The notes below the pieces were generated by a model. It searched no databases and was not told the DNA's origin. It saw only the letters and a list, made by a program, of their open reading frames with translations. From the NCBI RefSeq assembly GCF_963966145.1, contig NC_091046.1, positions 24,738,001 to 24,802,000 on the forward strand: DNA of 64,000 bases, in the 5' to 3' direction. Positions 1 through 9,743 of the stretch are shown here, piece after piece. Position 1 is the stretch's first letter; the number at the start of each line of letters is the position of its first letter. The DNA comes from Tenebrio molitor. Taxonomy: Eukaryota; Arthropoda; Insecta; Coleoptera; Tenebrionidae. The translations under genes and the position numbers were made by a program.

Positions 1-281
1 TCATTTAAATTTTGTCTGTCTAAAAAATGTAAGGTTACCTTTATATTTCAATAACACCCGTAATAATGTATATCAACCTGCTATATTTTGGACAACTGTT
101 ACCAATGGTCCAAAGAACATATTTCAGGTACTACAATTAAAAAAAAAACACAATTTAAGAAAAAATGGGGATGGGATCAAAATCACCCCATGCGCCTTAC
201 TGTGCAAGCCGATTTGGGCGCGCCTAACTAAGGGTTAAATTGCGTCCCTCAATCAGCTGATTCAATTATAAACATTTCAAA

Positions 282-401
282 TGTAAATTAACGATTGAAT
301 CCAAAAATATTGAGTCGTTTTGCAACCAATTCTAAAAATATTGAGTTGTTTTGCACCCAATTTTTACACTTACTTGGACTACAATCATTTATAATAACCC
401 T
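282..401. repeat. Partial copy of the 50.9-kb MITE (one end only)
   Basis: This stretch matches the right-hand part of the complete element at 50943-51269. It shares the run AACGATTGAATCCA, the repeated phrase ATATTGAGT(T/C)GTTTTGCA and the terminal ACTACAATCATTTATAATAACCC. The opposite terminus is not present, so the copy is truncated. Positions 1-281 show no gene or recognisable repeat. Confidence 0.6.
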
Positions 402-431
402 ATACATATAACCTGGTACAAACATTATATA

Positions 432-752
432 GGATAGTTATCTGACTCTAAAGGCCCGACTAATAAACCGATAATATTCAATTGTTCACCGAAGGGACAC
501 CAGATGAAGATGGTGGTACCGATCGTTTTATTGTAATTTTACCTTAAAAATATTTAGCCATAAGGGTCATTTTTGTGTCAAATCAGGTAGAAACTCCGAA
601 CGAATATTCAATCCCTCGTCTGCAGAGAGCATTCTTAGTAAATTCAGATTGAATAATACTTGGGGAAATAACTGTATACACAAATACACTCCCTCCATTT
701 CGTGAATATTATAGTTTTATTAATGGGGCCTTCAGAGTCAGATAAATATTCT
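432..752. mobile_element. MITE-like element, about 45-bp imperfect TIRs
   Basis: The left end (TATCTGACTCTAAAGGCC, then AATAAACCGATAATATTC) is repeated inverted at the right end (GGCCTTCAGAGTCAGATA near 727-745). The interior has no ORF of note. Non-autonomous DNA transposon; superfamily not assigned. Confidence 0.6.
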
Positions 753-812
753 ATATCTTATCAGCCGCAGGTAAAAAAATTAAGTAGAGTTATAGACAAT
801 TTATAAACCATA

Positions 813-952
813 TAATAGTAGATTACATACCGAGATGGAAAGTGTTTCATTCCTGTCGAGAGCTAAGATAGTTTACCAAGGCGTAGCCGAGGTGAACTAA
901 TGCTCGAGACAGGAATGAAATACATTCCCACCGAAGTTTGTATACTATTTTA
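813..952. repeat. Short foldback, variable-core family (copy 1)
   Basis: It begins AATAGTAGATTACATACCGAG and ends GTTTGTATACTATTTT, so the termini are inverted. The inner arms TCATTCCTGTCGAG and CTCGAGACAGGAATGA pair almost perfectly. Its ends are shared with the foldbacks at 2311, 12644, 13084, 31853, 42397 and 42787, but the core is not. Confidence 0.65.
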
Positions 953-1046
953 TTCGGAATCATTAAATTTTTAGCAAATAAACAATTAATTTGATGCAGT
1001 TTTATTTCTACTGTTTTTCGACTTTCAGTAAGTACGCCACTGGAAA

Positions 1047-1141
1047 AACCTTATAATAGGGCGGAAAGTGGCCTATTACTGACCAACAGAGGGAAGTAAA
1101 GATGAAAAGGAATGGTTAACTTTCCGCCCTCGTATAAGGTT
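1047..1141. repeat. Short foldback with GC-richer stem
   Basis: Arms AACCTTATA...GGGCGGAAAGT and ACTTTCCGCCC...TATAAGGTT are complementary around a loop of about 55 bases. No coding capacity. It may be a distant relative of the variable-core foldbacks. Confidence 0.55.
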
Positions 1142-1452
1142 AGGAATGTGCATATTACAATAAGATTCCGAATAAAAATTTTATTTGAAAATCGCACGAC
1201 ACTTAAAAATAGCCAATGGAAAAACAGAATTCGGTGCAGTTTCTATAACAATATAAAGATTTCCTGGAAATTTTTTGCACCTAGCTAACCCAACATGAAA
1301 TTAATAAGTGGAATTTTTTTCAGCCAATCAAAATCATTTATTTATTAAAAATCTTAAATTTTTTTCCGTTGTCAAGGATAATTCTGTTATACAACTTGAT
1401 TTTTTTTGTCAGAAATTTATAATTTAAGAAGCGTAATGTCCGTGTCGTTGCG

Positions 1453-1595
1453 AATATGCCCTCGTGCATTGATTAATATCCGGAAATTTTATTCTTTCTT
1501 ATGCATTTCCAAAACGTAATTAATTAGCCCGAGTGGAACACGTTTTGGAAATGCGTTCGAAAAAATTTCCGGAAATAATCAATGCACTTGGGATA
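1453..1595. repeat. Short foldback
   Basis: CTCGTGCATTGATTA...TTCCGGAAATTTT pairs with AAAATTTCCGGAAATAATCAATGCAC, and an inner pair GCATTTCCAAAACGT / ACGTTTTGGAAATGC follows. The stem covers most of the element; no ORF. Confidence 0.6.
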
Positions 1596-1680
1596 TTATA
1601 AGTGAAAACATTGAATCATACGATACTACGAGTATAATAGTTATTTTTGTAATTTGCCTAAATTTTGATTCTCTAATAGA

Positions 1681-1921
1681 TATAAACTAGGCAAAAATGA
1701 ATAGGAAATTTTTGCATTTTTGAATTTTTTATAAATGCAGTTTAAAATTTGTAATGAAATGTGTTAGAAATATAAATATATACACATTAAATGTAATGTT
1801 TCAAGTACTTGTAACATTTTAAATGTATCTAGTGTTTAAGAATACGTGGGAGGATTGGGGCAATAATTTTGCTTTCCATGAAAAATTGTGGAATTCCCTA
1901 TTCATTTTGGCCTAGTTTATT
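1681..1921. mobile_element. MITE with about 30-bp TIRs
   Basis: TATAAACTAGGCAAAAATGA plus ATAGG at the left is inverted at the right as CCTATTCATTTTGGCCTAGTTTATA. AT-rich interior without ORF. Confidence 0.6.
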
Positions 1922-2310
1922 AACGAACGCGACGTCATCATCTGGGATGTCCTTATAGCCATTATTTCACAGAACATTTTACGAAAATTTTTAGGTTGGC
2001 AAAGCTTGATTTGTCATGCGTGTCAGTTTAAATTACAAAATGTGCAAAGAATTATTCATCAGGATTTATCAAGCAACAAATTCGCGACCGTATTTTTGGA
2101 AATTTCACGTATTTCAGCGGGCGTACATGAAAGATTATCTTTCATATTCGTGTTTTGTGACAGAACTTGGATAAAACAAAAGGCGACTTTGAAGACTTGA
2201 TCGAATTTTCACTTTTAAAATTAAGATATTACCAACCGCCATGAAAATCCCTAAATCGAGGAATGTAAACGTTTTGTTTAAAAACGGCTTAAAAAGGGCA
2301 AATTACAAAA

Positions 2311-2448
2311 AATAGTATAAAAAACTCGTTTCATAAGACCTTGAAGTACTCATTCTTTAAAATAACTCGTGGCTACGCCACTCGTTTTTTAATCTTGAAT
2401 TCGTGCTTCAAGACTGGTCTTATGAAACTTGTCTTTTAATATACTATT
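2311..2448. repeat. Short foldback, variable-core family (copy 2)
   Basis: It starts AATAGTATAAAAAACTCG and ends TTTTAATATACTATT. The inner stem CTCGTTTCATAAGACCTTGAAG pairs with CTTCAAGACTGGTCTTATGAAAC. The centre has a second small palindrome, GTGGCTACGCCAC. Confidence 0.65.
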
Positions 2449-2452
2449 ATGT

Positions 2453-2567
2453 GACGAGCTTAGTAAATTAATCTTTACGGGCGCGCTGGCACTTGTAAGA
2501 CGAGTGACGTAAGAAACGAGTCTCCATAAGCCAGTAAGCCCAGCAAAGATTAATTGCTAAGCGAGTT
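2453..2567. repeat. Short foldback next to copy 2
   Basis: ACGAGCTTAGTAAATTAATC is inverted as GATTAATTGCTAAGCGAGT. It lies 4 bases after the preceding foldback and may be a separate insertion into its end. Confidence 0.5.
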
Positions 2568-3340
2568 GCATACAAACTTTTATTTCCACCTTCAGCCTTT
2601 AAATTTCGTTTTTTAATTGTTATTTATGTTTATAAAAATTTTGTAATGAAAGGCGGTGGGGCAATTATACCTACGTCGTCATGGTGTTGAGATAAACAAC
2701 AAAAATACTGTCAGAAGTTTTGTGAAATTTGTTACAAAAAGAAAGAAAGGAAAGAATGGCTTTAATGCCCGATGAAAACTTTGAAGGCGATTTTCTTGAA
2801 ATGCAAGAAAATAACCACGGAATTACCAACGCTGCAAGTGCGGTTCTCTACTGATTCAATCCCAGGAGCGATATGAAAATGACTTTCGAAACGGACCAAA
2901 ATGCATTATTAACGTATGTAATTGCAACAATTGATAGTTAAATTTGTTTGTGTTTGTAATAAACTTTAAAAAAAAAAATTTAATTAGTTTTGATTATTTA
3001 TTTTTTGATGGCGCCTTGTAAAGTCTTTACAGTTCTCTTCTACGTGCCTGTTAAATATTGCAGGGCTCTGCCTGTAATTACCCATTTACTTAGTTACTTA
3101 CCACAAATGCCTATAAAGTGTCATTTACTTAGAAGGTGGAAATAAATAATAATAATCTATTCATGCACTTGTGGAGGTGTTTCGTGTGGTTGTGATTCAT
3201 TATAAAAAATTTTATCATTTGTTTACTTTCCAGATTCTGAATCTTTTCTTCAACAGAAACAATAAAGGATAAAATATCTATAACCACGCACACATCGATT
3301 TGACATTAGCAAGATTCTAATAGTTAGGTATTGGTGTCAC
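2568..3340. other. Stretch without a recognised gene
   Basis: Mostly AT-rich. A short reading frame from an ATG at about 2756 gives MALMPDENFEGDFLEMQ followed by about 16 more codons, then stops. It reads protein-like, but I cannot assign it. Confidence 0.3.
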
Positions 3341-3346
3341 AAGGCC

Positions 3347-3428
3347 AGAAACTGCACGTTTGCGAGCATGAGTACACTTTGCTATACGAGTCGCAGACGA
3401 GTGCTCGCAAAATAGTTTCTGAACGTGT
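3347..3428. repeat. Small imperfect hairpin
   Basis: TTTGCGAGCA at 3359-3368 pairs with TGCTCGCAAA at 3402-3411, with AGAAACT / AGTTTCT outside. No coding capacity. Confidence 0.4.
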
Positions 3429-3479
3429 GATACACAAAAAATTTTGTGCCGACTTCTGCGGATTTTTGTGAAATAAAAG

Positions 3480-3592
3480 TTAAAAATGTTACTGCTTGAA
3501 GGATACATTTCAAATTTTACGTGCGCTAGGTACTACTTACTCTACGTAGAATTTAGTGACTTTTATGTCAACCAATCTCTCGCTGGACAAAC
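3480..3592. repeat. Half copy of the 17.2-kb MITE
   Basis: The stretch from ATTACTGCTTG-like sequence to CCAATCTCTCGCTGGACAAAC matches 17328-17443. The opposite TIR is missing, and the copy ends exactly where the large palindrome begins. Confidence 0.6.
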
Positions 3593-4511
3593 TGTATAAT
3601 AGTAGAGTGCATTGATATGCTTTTTGTGACTTCCGTGGGGGTTTTGTTGTTACAAGCTGAATTATATATAAAATAGAAGCTTATCTACTGAGGTTTCAAA
3701 ATCCCAAGGCCGTCAAAAAACGTCCTGTTCCAAAGGGCATTAAACTTAAAAAGCGAGTTAGATAGATGATCATCAAGAAGAATAAATGACAAAATTTTTG
3801 GTATATTTTTCACAAAAAGTTTTGTACAGCAAATATTTTTTTTAATATTTCTAAAATGGTCCGTGATTAAAGTTAACATTAGTCTCTTACGGGAGAATAA
3901 AATCGAACAAAACTTTAAACCCCAATATCTCAGTTTCAGATGGTTGAAAATCTAATTCATTTTACACAATTTTTTCGTTTCTACCGCGACATCTCTAAAA
4001 CAAAAGCTCTAATAAAAATTTTGTATTCTTTATAAAAGTTTGTATTATCTTTTGTGTTCATACTAGTATCAGTTTTATAATTTTGTGAATTATAATAAAA
4101 ACGTTATATAATTTAATGCAATGCAATGTAAATTTTCGGTGATTGGCTATAAGTCGCTACTAGGCGTCCCCACCCCGATGAACCATTTTTTATTGCACTT
4201 TTCTCCGTAGCTCCATTGCGCTTCCACACATTACAGATATTATCACCGGATATTATGTATTAATTATTACTATTATTTATGTACTCATAGCAATACCAGT
4301 ATATAACTAGTATATTATAACAAATCTATCTTTATACAATATTTCAAATTTAACCAAGGGGTAGATAGAAACAAAATAAACTCGCGTAGAATACCAATCA
4401 ATAAAATATAAACATATTGTAATAAATATGTATATAGCCTAGTTATGATACTGTTAAATCCATATTGAATTCTAAATGAAACGTTTAAAGTTAATAAAAT
4501 TTCACTGGTCA

Positions 4512-4979
4512 TCACTCATCAGAGCTTTCTGAATCACTTTGTGGAACTGTTGGAAGTGATGCGGCTGCTGTTATTGTTATTGCATTCCTGCAGGACTTCT
4601 GGGCCATGCACTTACAAGCACCTATGCACCCTAATGTACTTTTCTTGCATGTGCACACTTTCCTTGCACAATCTGAAATTACCAGATTATTAGTAGACCT
4701 ATGAATGATTAGTAAAACAATATCTTACCTTTTTTGCACCCGCAAGAAGTTAAAACTGTAAATTTCTCTGGAAGTGGAGGCAATGTTGTTAAAACAGGTA
4801 AAACTTCGCCTTTCTCCTCCATTTACCAACCGAATTCTTCAATTGGAGGTAATTGTGGACAAGGAACCATGGCATTCAGCCACACTTTAGTTTGATAATG
4901 CACTCTTAAGCAATGTTGCTTAAAAGCATCCTTCGTTGGTGGTAGCTTAGGAAATGATGTCGAAGCTGCCACGCAAGGT
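4512..4979 (-). pseudogene. C-terminal exons of a CXC-like Cys-rich protein, left-arm copy
   Basis: On the minus strand exon 4979-4729 encodes a segment with SFPKLPPTKDAF, QTKVWLNAMVPCPQLPP and ending TSCGCKK. A 56-bp GT-AG intron (4728-4673) follows, then exon 4672-4512. Splicing in phase 1 gives a tail of spaced cysteines (CGCKKDCARKVCTC, then CIGACKC and SCRN) and an acidic SDSESSDE terminus with a stop at 4512-4514. The pattern resembles the CXC tails of many uncharacterised arthropod proteins, some TE-encoded, and may bind metal or DNA. This copy has the correct splice phase but an in-frame TAA just after EEFGW (about 4823). Function unknown. Confidence 0.6.
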
Positions 4980-5100
4980 GTTAATTGACGTAATATGTGC
5001 ATTTTTTGAGTACAGGTTAAGGACAAAGTCATGCATATTACCGAAAATATCGTCGGAGAAATACTATTTAAATAGTGTGAGTGTGAATGATTTCTCTAAT

Positions 5101-5575
5101 ACCTTGCGTGGACTCATGGCAGCTTCGACATCATTTCCTAAGCTACCACCAACGAAGGACGCTCTTATGCACATTGCTTAAGAGTGCATTATCAAACTAA
5201 AGTGTGGCTGAATGCCATGGTTCCTTGTCCACAATTACCTCCAATTGAAGAATTCGGTTGGCATATGGACGAGAAAGGCGAAGTTTTACCTGTTTTAACA
5301 ACACTGCCTCCACTTCCAGAGAAATTAACAGTTTTAACTTCTTGCGGGTGCAAAAAGGTAAGATATTGTTTTACTAATCATTCATAGGTCTACTAATAAT
5401 CTGGTAATTTCAGATTGTGCAAGGAAAGTGTGCACATGAAAGAAAAGTACATTAGGGTGCATAGGTGCTTGTAAGTGCATGGCCCAGAAGTCCTGCAGGA
5501 ATGCAATAACAATAACAGCAGCCGCATCACTTCCACCAGTTCCACAAAGTGATTCAGAAAGCTCTGATGACCAGT
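5101..5575 (+). pseudogene. C-terminal exons of the same Cys-rich protein, right-arm copy
   Basis: This is the mirror copy of the left-arm gene end. Exon about 5101-5357 reads through EEFGWHMDEKGEVLP where the left copy has a stop, and ends CGCKK. The 56-bp intron is 5358-5413. One adenine is missing before the donor (five A instead of six), so the downstream exon is out of frame and hits stops. An extra 9 bases near 5112 also distinguish this arm. The two copies are therefore disabled by different lesions. Confidence 0.6.
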
Positions 5576-5766
5576 GAAATTTTATTAACTTTAAACGTTT
5601 CATTTAGAATTCAATATGTATTTAACAGTATCATAACTAGGCTATATACATATTTATTATAATATGTTTATATTATATTGATTGGTATTCTACGCGAGTT
5701 TATTTTGTTTCTATCTACCCCTTGGTTAAATTTGAAATATTGTATAAAGATAGATTTGTTATAATA

Positions 5767-6298
5767 CTGGGTGCCCCAAAATTCGCGGAACAACTCAATG
5801 AGGCAATGTCAACTCATGTTAGAGAATAACTAGAAAAATAATTAAAAAATTCTATACCTCTTAGATTTGAAGATATGGAGGCTCAAAAGGTGCAGCTTTG
5901 ATCTCATTTATTTTAAATATTAAAAAAGATTTTGACTATTTGTCTTTTACTAACCAGTGGCCTAATAATTCTGAACGATTGTGATCAGGTTTGCAATTAT
6001 TTTCTTCATTATTTCCAGCATTTCCAAGTAGTAATTTTACGTTCGTTTTACCTTAAATAGCGCACGGCAACATGGCTTTGATTTTTCCCTTTCATTTCCA
6101 TGGATACAACAAAAATGAAATATTTGCAGACTATTGGGATGCATGGAATGTTTTTAAATGTTGCCACATTTAGAGTAACGAATAAGTCCATATCTTCTAC
6201 AAAAAAGAAGATTGATTTTTTTAAACATTTTTACCTGATGTCTTAATGACTACTAAACAACATACTACTATGTTGTTCCGCGAATTTTGGGGCACCAG
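5767..6298. mobile_element. 532-bp TA-flanked DNA transposon in the palindrome's right arm
   Basis: TIRs CTGGGTGCCCCAAAATTCGC and its near inverse GCGAATTTTGGGGCACCAG are flanked by TA on both sides (5765-5766, 6299-6300). There is no transposase ORF. TA duplication and CTGG..CCAG ends suggest a Tc1/mariner-mobilised non-autonomous element. The left arm keeps the empty TA site near 4312. Confidence 0.8.
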
Positions 6299-6305
6299 TA
6301 TACTA

Positions 6306-7777
6306 CAGGGTCTCTATAAATGATTGTCTGGTCAAGCCAGCCTTGGAAAAAAAATTTACTGTTCCGCTTTTTTGAAACCGATGCCAAATTCTAGTTCGTT
6401 TTCACGGTCACTTCTGACATTAGTGAATGACGTTTCGTTTGCGCTTGTCAGTCGAGTTTTGGTTCCTTATATTCGTTTTATGGCAGTTAATCACAGTTAA
6501 TATACACCAAAAATCTGTATTTTTCAATCAAAATTGCAAGTACGTCCGCTTTTAGAGGTAAATACACTGGCAAAATTTGTGAGGTTATGCTTTAATGTTT
6601 TATGTTTTATTTTAGCTTTATTTTCTTTACAATGGTTTATTCTGTTGAACAGAACACGTTCATTGTTGTTTTTTACTTTCGAAATGTAAGGTTTAGTAAT
6701 GGGGAATTATCTGTTTGTAAAAATGAATTCCATCAAAATATCTGAACAACATTGTGAACAGATTTTTAACAATCAGAACAATTAGCAAGGGTAAATCATT
6801 AGGACGACCACCAGTATCTGATGAAATACTCGAGAATTTGAAAGAAATGGTGGAAAAGACTACAGATATCCATAGCCTGTTTATCTCAACAATCTGGTGT
6901 ACCACGATGCACTTGTCACAAAATCATTAAAAATAGGCTACAACTGCATCTTTATAAAATTAGTGTTGTACAAGAACTCCAACCTGTAGATTATCAAAGC
7001 TGTGTTTAATAATGTATTCAGTTTGAAAATCACCTCAATTTCATAATTTGGAGTGCTGAGAATCCACACCAATTTGTAGAGACTCCTTTACATGTTTTGA
7101 AAATTGGTGTGTGGAACTGTGGATAGCAGTGTTGCTGTACCCTTAACTAAGAAATGCTGCAAAATATTTTTGAAAATAAATGAAGAATTGTCAAGTGTTT
7201 AGAAGTTAATGGGACATCATCAATCTATTTTATAAAAAAATACCTATTTGTTATCGTTATTTAGTCTTGTAAATTATGTTGTTGAATATATTTGATTTTA
7301 TTGAAAAACCAGTAAGACTTATTTGTTATGAAAAACACTGTTATTTATATTGGAAGAAAAAATGGGAGTCAATACCATATTCGACAATTCAGTCTAGGTC
7401 GTATGTACCACTAGCATAAAACAAGAAATGTGAAAGCACTAAAGCAGACAAAAAGGCAGTATCAAGTATTGTATTGTGGTATACAGGGACAAGGTGTTCT
7501 CAATATTTATCTGTTTGGATTTGTTCTCATACCAATTCCTGTACAGTGTGTGGCGGTACGATGGGGGCAATAATTGTTCCCCTGTTGGTGTTGATATTAA
7601 ATAATAAATACATTAATGTTAGCAAGAGTAAAGCACAGTTGAAACTTGTCTCTGGTTAAAAGCCAACAACCTAATCTGAAAATATGACATTCATTATTTG
7701 CCCAACAAAGCGGCACATTCAAAATTTGACAAGTTTCCATGGCTGGCTGGACCCGACAATCATTTATAGAGACCCTG
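6306..7777. mobile_element. 1.47-kb mariner-like element with CAGGGTCTC ends
   Basis: TIRs CAGGGTCTCTATAAATGATT and the inverse AATCATTTATAGAGACCCTG are flanked by TA (6304-6305, 7778-7779). It contains transposase remnants at 6632-7010. It inserted 5 bases from the end of the 532-bp element, and the empty site is preserved in the left palindrome arm (near 4309). Confidence 0.8.
6632..7010 (+). pseudogene. Mariner-like transposase N-terminus (DUF4817-type), degenerate
   Basis: From ATG 6632 the frame reads MVYSVEQNTFIVVFYFRN, the opening typical of the insect HTH domain often called DUF4817. After frameshifts come GKSLGRPPVSDEILENLKEM and YKISVVQELQPVDYQ, which match the conserved linker and the motif before the catalytic domain. 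The DDE triad is not preserved. Inactive relic. Confidence 0.6.
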
Positions 7778-8504
7778 TAGTTATATACTGGTATTGTTAT
7801 GAGTACATAAATAATAGTAATAATTAATACATAATATCCGGTGATAATATCTGTAATGTGTGGAAGCGCAATGGAGCTACGGAGAAAAGTGCAATAAAAG
7901 ATGGTTCATCGGGGTGGGGACGCCTACTAGCGATTTATAGCGAATCGCCGAAAATTTACATTGCATTGCATTAAATTATATAACTTTTTTATTATAATTC
8001 ACAAAATTATAAAACCGATACTAGTATGAACACAAAAGATAATACAAACTTTTATAAAGAATACAAAATTTTGATTAGACCTTTTGTTTTAGAGATGTCG
8101 CGATAGAAACGAAAAAATTGTGTAAAATGAATTAGATTTTCAACCATCTGAAACTGAGATATTGGGGTTTAAAGTTTTGTTCGATTTTATTCTCCCGTAA
8201 GAGACTAATGTTAACTTTAATCACGGACCATTTTAGAAATATTAAAAAAAATATTTGCTGTACAAAACTTTTTGTGAAAAATATATCAAAAATTTTGTCA
8301 TTTATTCTTCTTGATGATCATCTATCTAACTCGCTTTTTAAGTTTAATGCCCTTTGGAACAGGACGTTTTTTGACGGCCTTGGGATTTTGAAACCTCAGT
8401 ACATAAGCTTCTCTTTTATATATAATTCAGCTTGTAACAACAAAACCCCCATGGAAGTCATTTTTATGCATATATTGGAGCGCCGAGCACTCTACTATAA
8501 TACA

Positions 8505-8799
8505 ATAGCAGCAGGCTAGGCGCACGGTATAACACACGTGCGTGAGTGTGGTGCAACATCTGCAGATTTGCTCGCACTGCTCGCAGTTCTCAATTCTCAT
8601 TCTCTCATTGGTGGTTAAACCATACACAAGCGGATCGAGTAGAGGCCAGTTTTATGCGTCTCAGTTAGTGGATTTAATTAATAATTTTTTGCTTTGGTAC
8701 TACTATTAGTAATCGGAATCAAAGCGTGAACTGATTCTCGCAAAATCCATCAAATTAAATGTCACAATTGTCATCATTTTTCAAAGATAACTAACACAC
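8505..8799. other. Stretch without a recognised gene
   Basis: This is the right flank of the palindrome, containing clustered CGCACG / CTCGCA words. No ORF or repeat boundary is supported. Confidence 0.3.
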
Positions 8800-8802
8800 T
8801 AA

Positions 8803-8939
8803 GGGCCGGGTTCACCAACGCCAGTTAAAGTTAACTGTAGGTTAAAATGCTTCGTTACTTTAGTTACCTATTGTTATGACAATGTTTTCGTATATTTTAA
8901 CCTACAGTTAACTTTAACTGTCGTTAGTGAATCCGGCAC
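8803..8939. mobile_element. 137-bp MITE, PIF/Harbinger-like by its TAA duplication
   Basis: TIRs GGGCCGGGTTCACCAACG and GTGCCGGATTCACTAACG (inverted) continue into AGTTAAAGTTAACTGTAGGT on both sides. TAA flanks each end (8800-8802, 8940-8942), the usual 3-bp target duplication of PIF/Harbinger elements. Confidence 0.7.
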
Positions 8940-8942
8940 TAA

Positions 8943-9481
8943 TACCATTAATAACTGTTAAACTGATAAAAATGTTCTAACTTCAAAAACAAAACATACT
9001 TTACGAGAGCTCGGCCCGTCACCAGATCTGGGGCCTGTACGACCTGCTGGACAGTTCTGGATCCGCAGATAAATTAAGGCGAATTGGGATCAGGTTTTAG
9101 TGAGATTCTCGGTCAACAGATGGCGCGGGATTTACTTAGCTGTTTGTAGCTAAACCAAGCGAAAAATTTGTAATCTGAAAAGGGCGATGTCTTTAAAATA
9201 TTATTGAAAATTGTGGCAACGTTTTACTTTTTTTATTTTTTCTTCCTTTAAAAAATTTTTCATTGTATTTTTTTTAAACAAAAAAAAATCAAAAAGTGGT
9301 CAACAGCGACGATTAAGCCATATTTACTAATGCTTAATCGATTTTTATTTAATTTTTTCGTTAGAAAATAGTGTCCGAAACAGTAATATACGTTTTCTCT
9401 TTGATCGAACCGCCCGCACATGTCTGGCACTGATCAAGAGTGTGCCATAACAACAAACAAGGAATTTGAGCAGTTACAAAA
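8943..9481. other. Stretch without a recognised gene
   Basis: Slightly GC-richer around 9005-9070, then AT-rich. No ORF above noise. Confidence 0.3.
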
Positions 9482-9743
9482 GTATTGTAGTTTCAATTTG
9501 GTTGTAGGTCGTAAAATTTTATGGTACTTTAAGTTAAAGATCTTGCGGGGCTTATAAATCATAATTTACCACTAGCAGGTAATGTTTTAAGCAGGGTTGT
9601 ATTGTACATTTGGTATATTTGCATTGTACGGAAAACGGCACGCGTCGCTTCCCAACCTTTTCAAACCCAACCATTGTGCCCGTTAATCGCTCATAATATC
9701 CAATAAAATTTTACGACCTACAACCAAATTGAAACTACAATAC
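9482..9743. mobile_element. 262-bp MITE
   Basis: GTATTGTAGTTTCAATTTGG and TTGTAGGTCGTAAAATTTTA at the left are inverted exactly at 9703-9743, a TIR of about 40 bp. No ORF. Confidence 0.7.

Larger units (their letters stand above)
3593..8504. mobile_element. 4.9-kb palindromic element, about 1.39-kb inverted arms
   Basis: The left arm is 3593-4979 and the loop about 4980-5100. The right arm is 5101-5766 joined to 7778-8504, because two transposons (5767-6298 and 6306-7777) split it. Outer ends are TGTATAATAGTAGAGTGC and its inverse. By eye the arms are more than 95% identical over long runs. Each arm carries an open frame of about 64 codons (minus 3685-3879, plus 8208-8399, the latter open to 8519) of unknown nature, plus the last exons of a Cys-rich protein gene. 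It could be a transposon with very long TIRs, or an element end that was duplicated inverted. The superfamily is not recognised and I see no clear target-site duplication. Confidence 0.75.

Noticed and set aside
8208..8519. 103-codon plus frame in the right palindrome arm
   Set aside because: Only the first 64 codons are shared with the left arm and the rest runs past the element; no recognisable domain, so not called as a gene.
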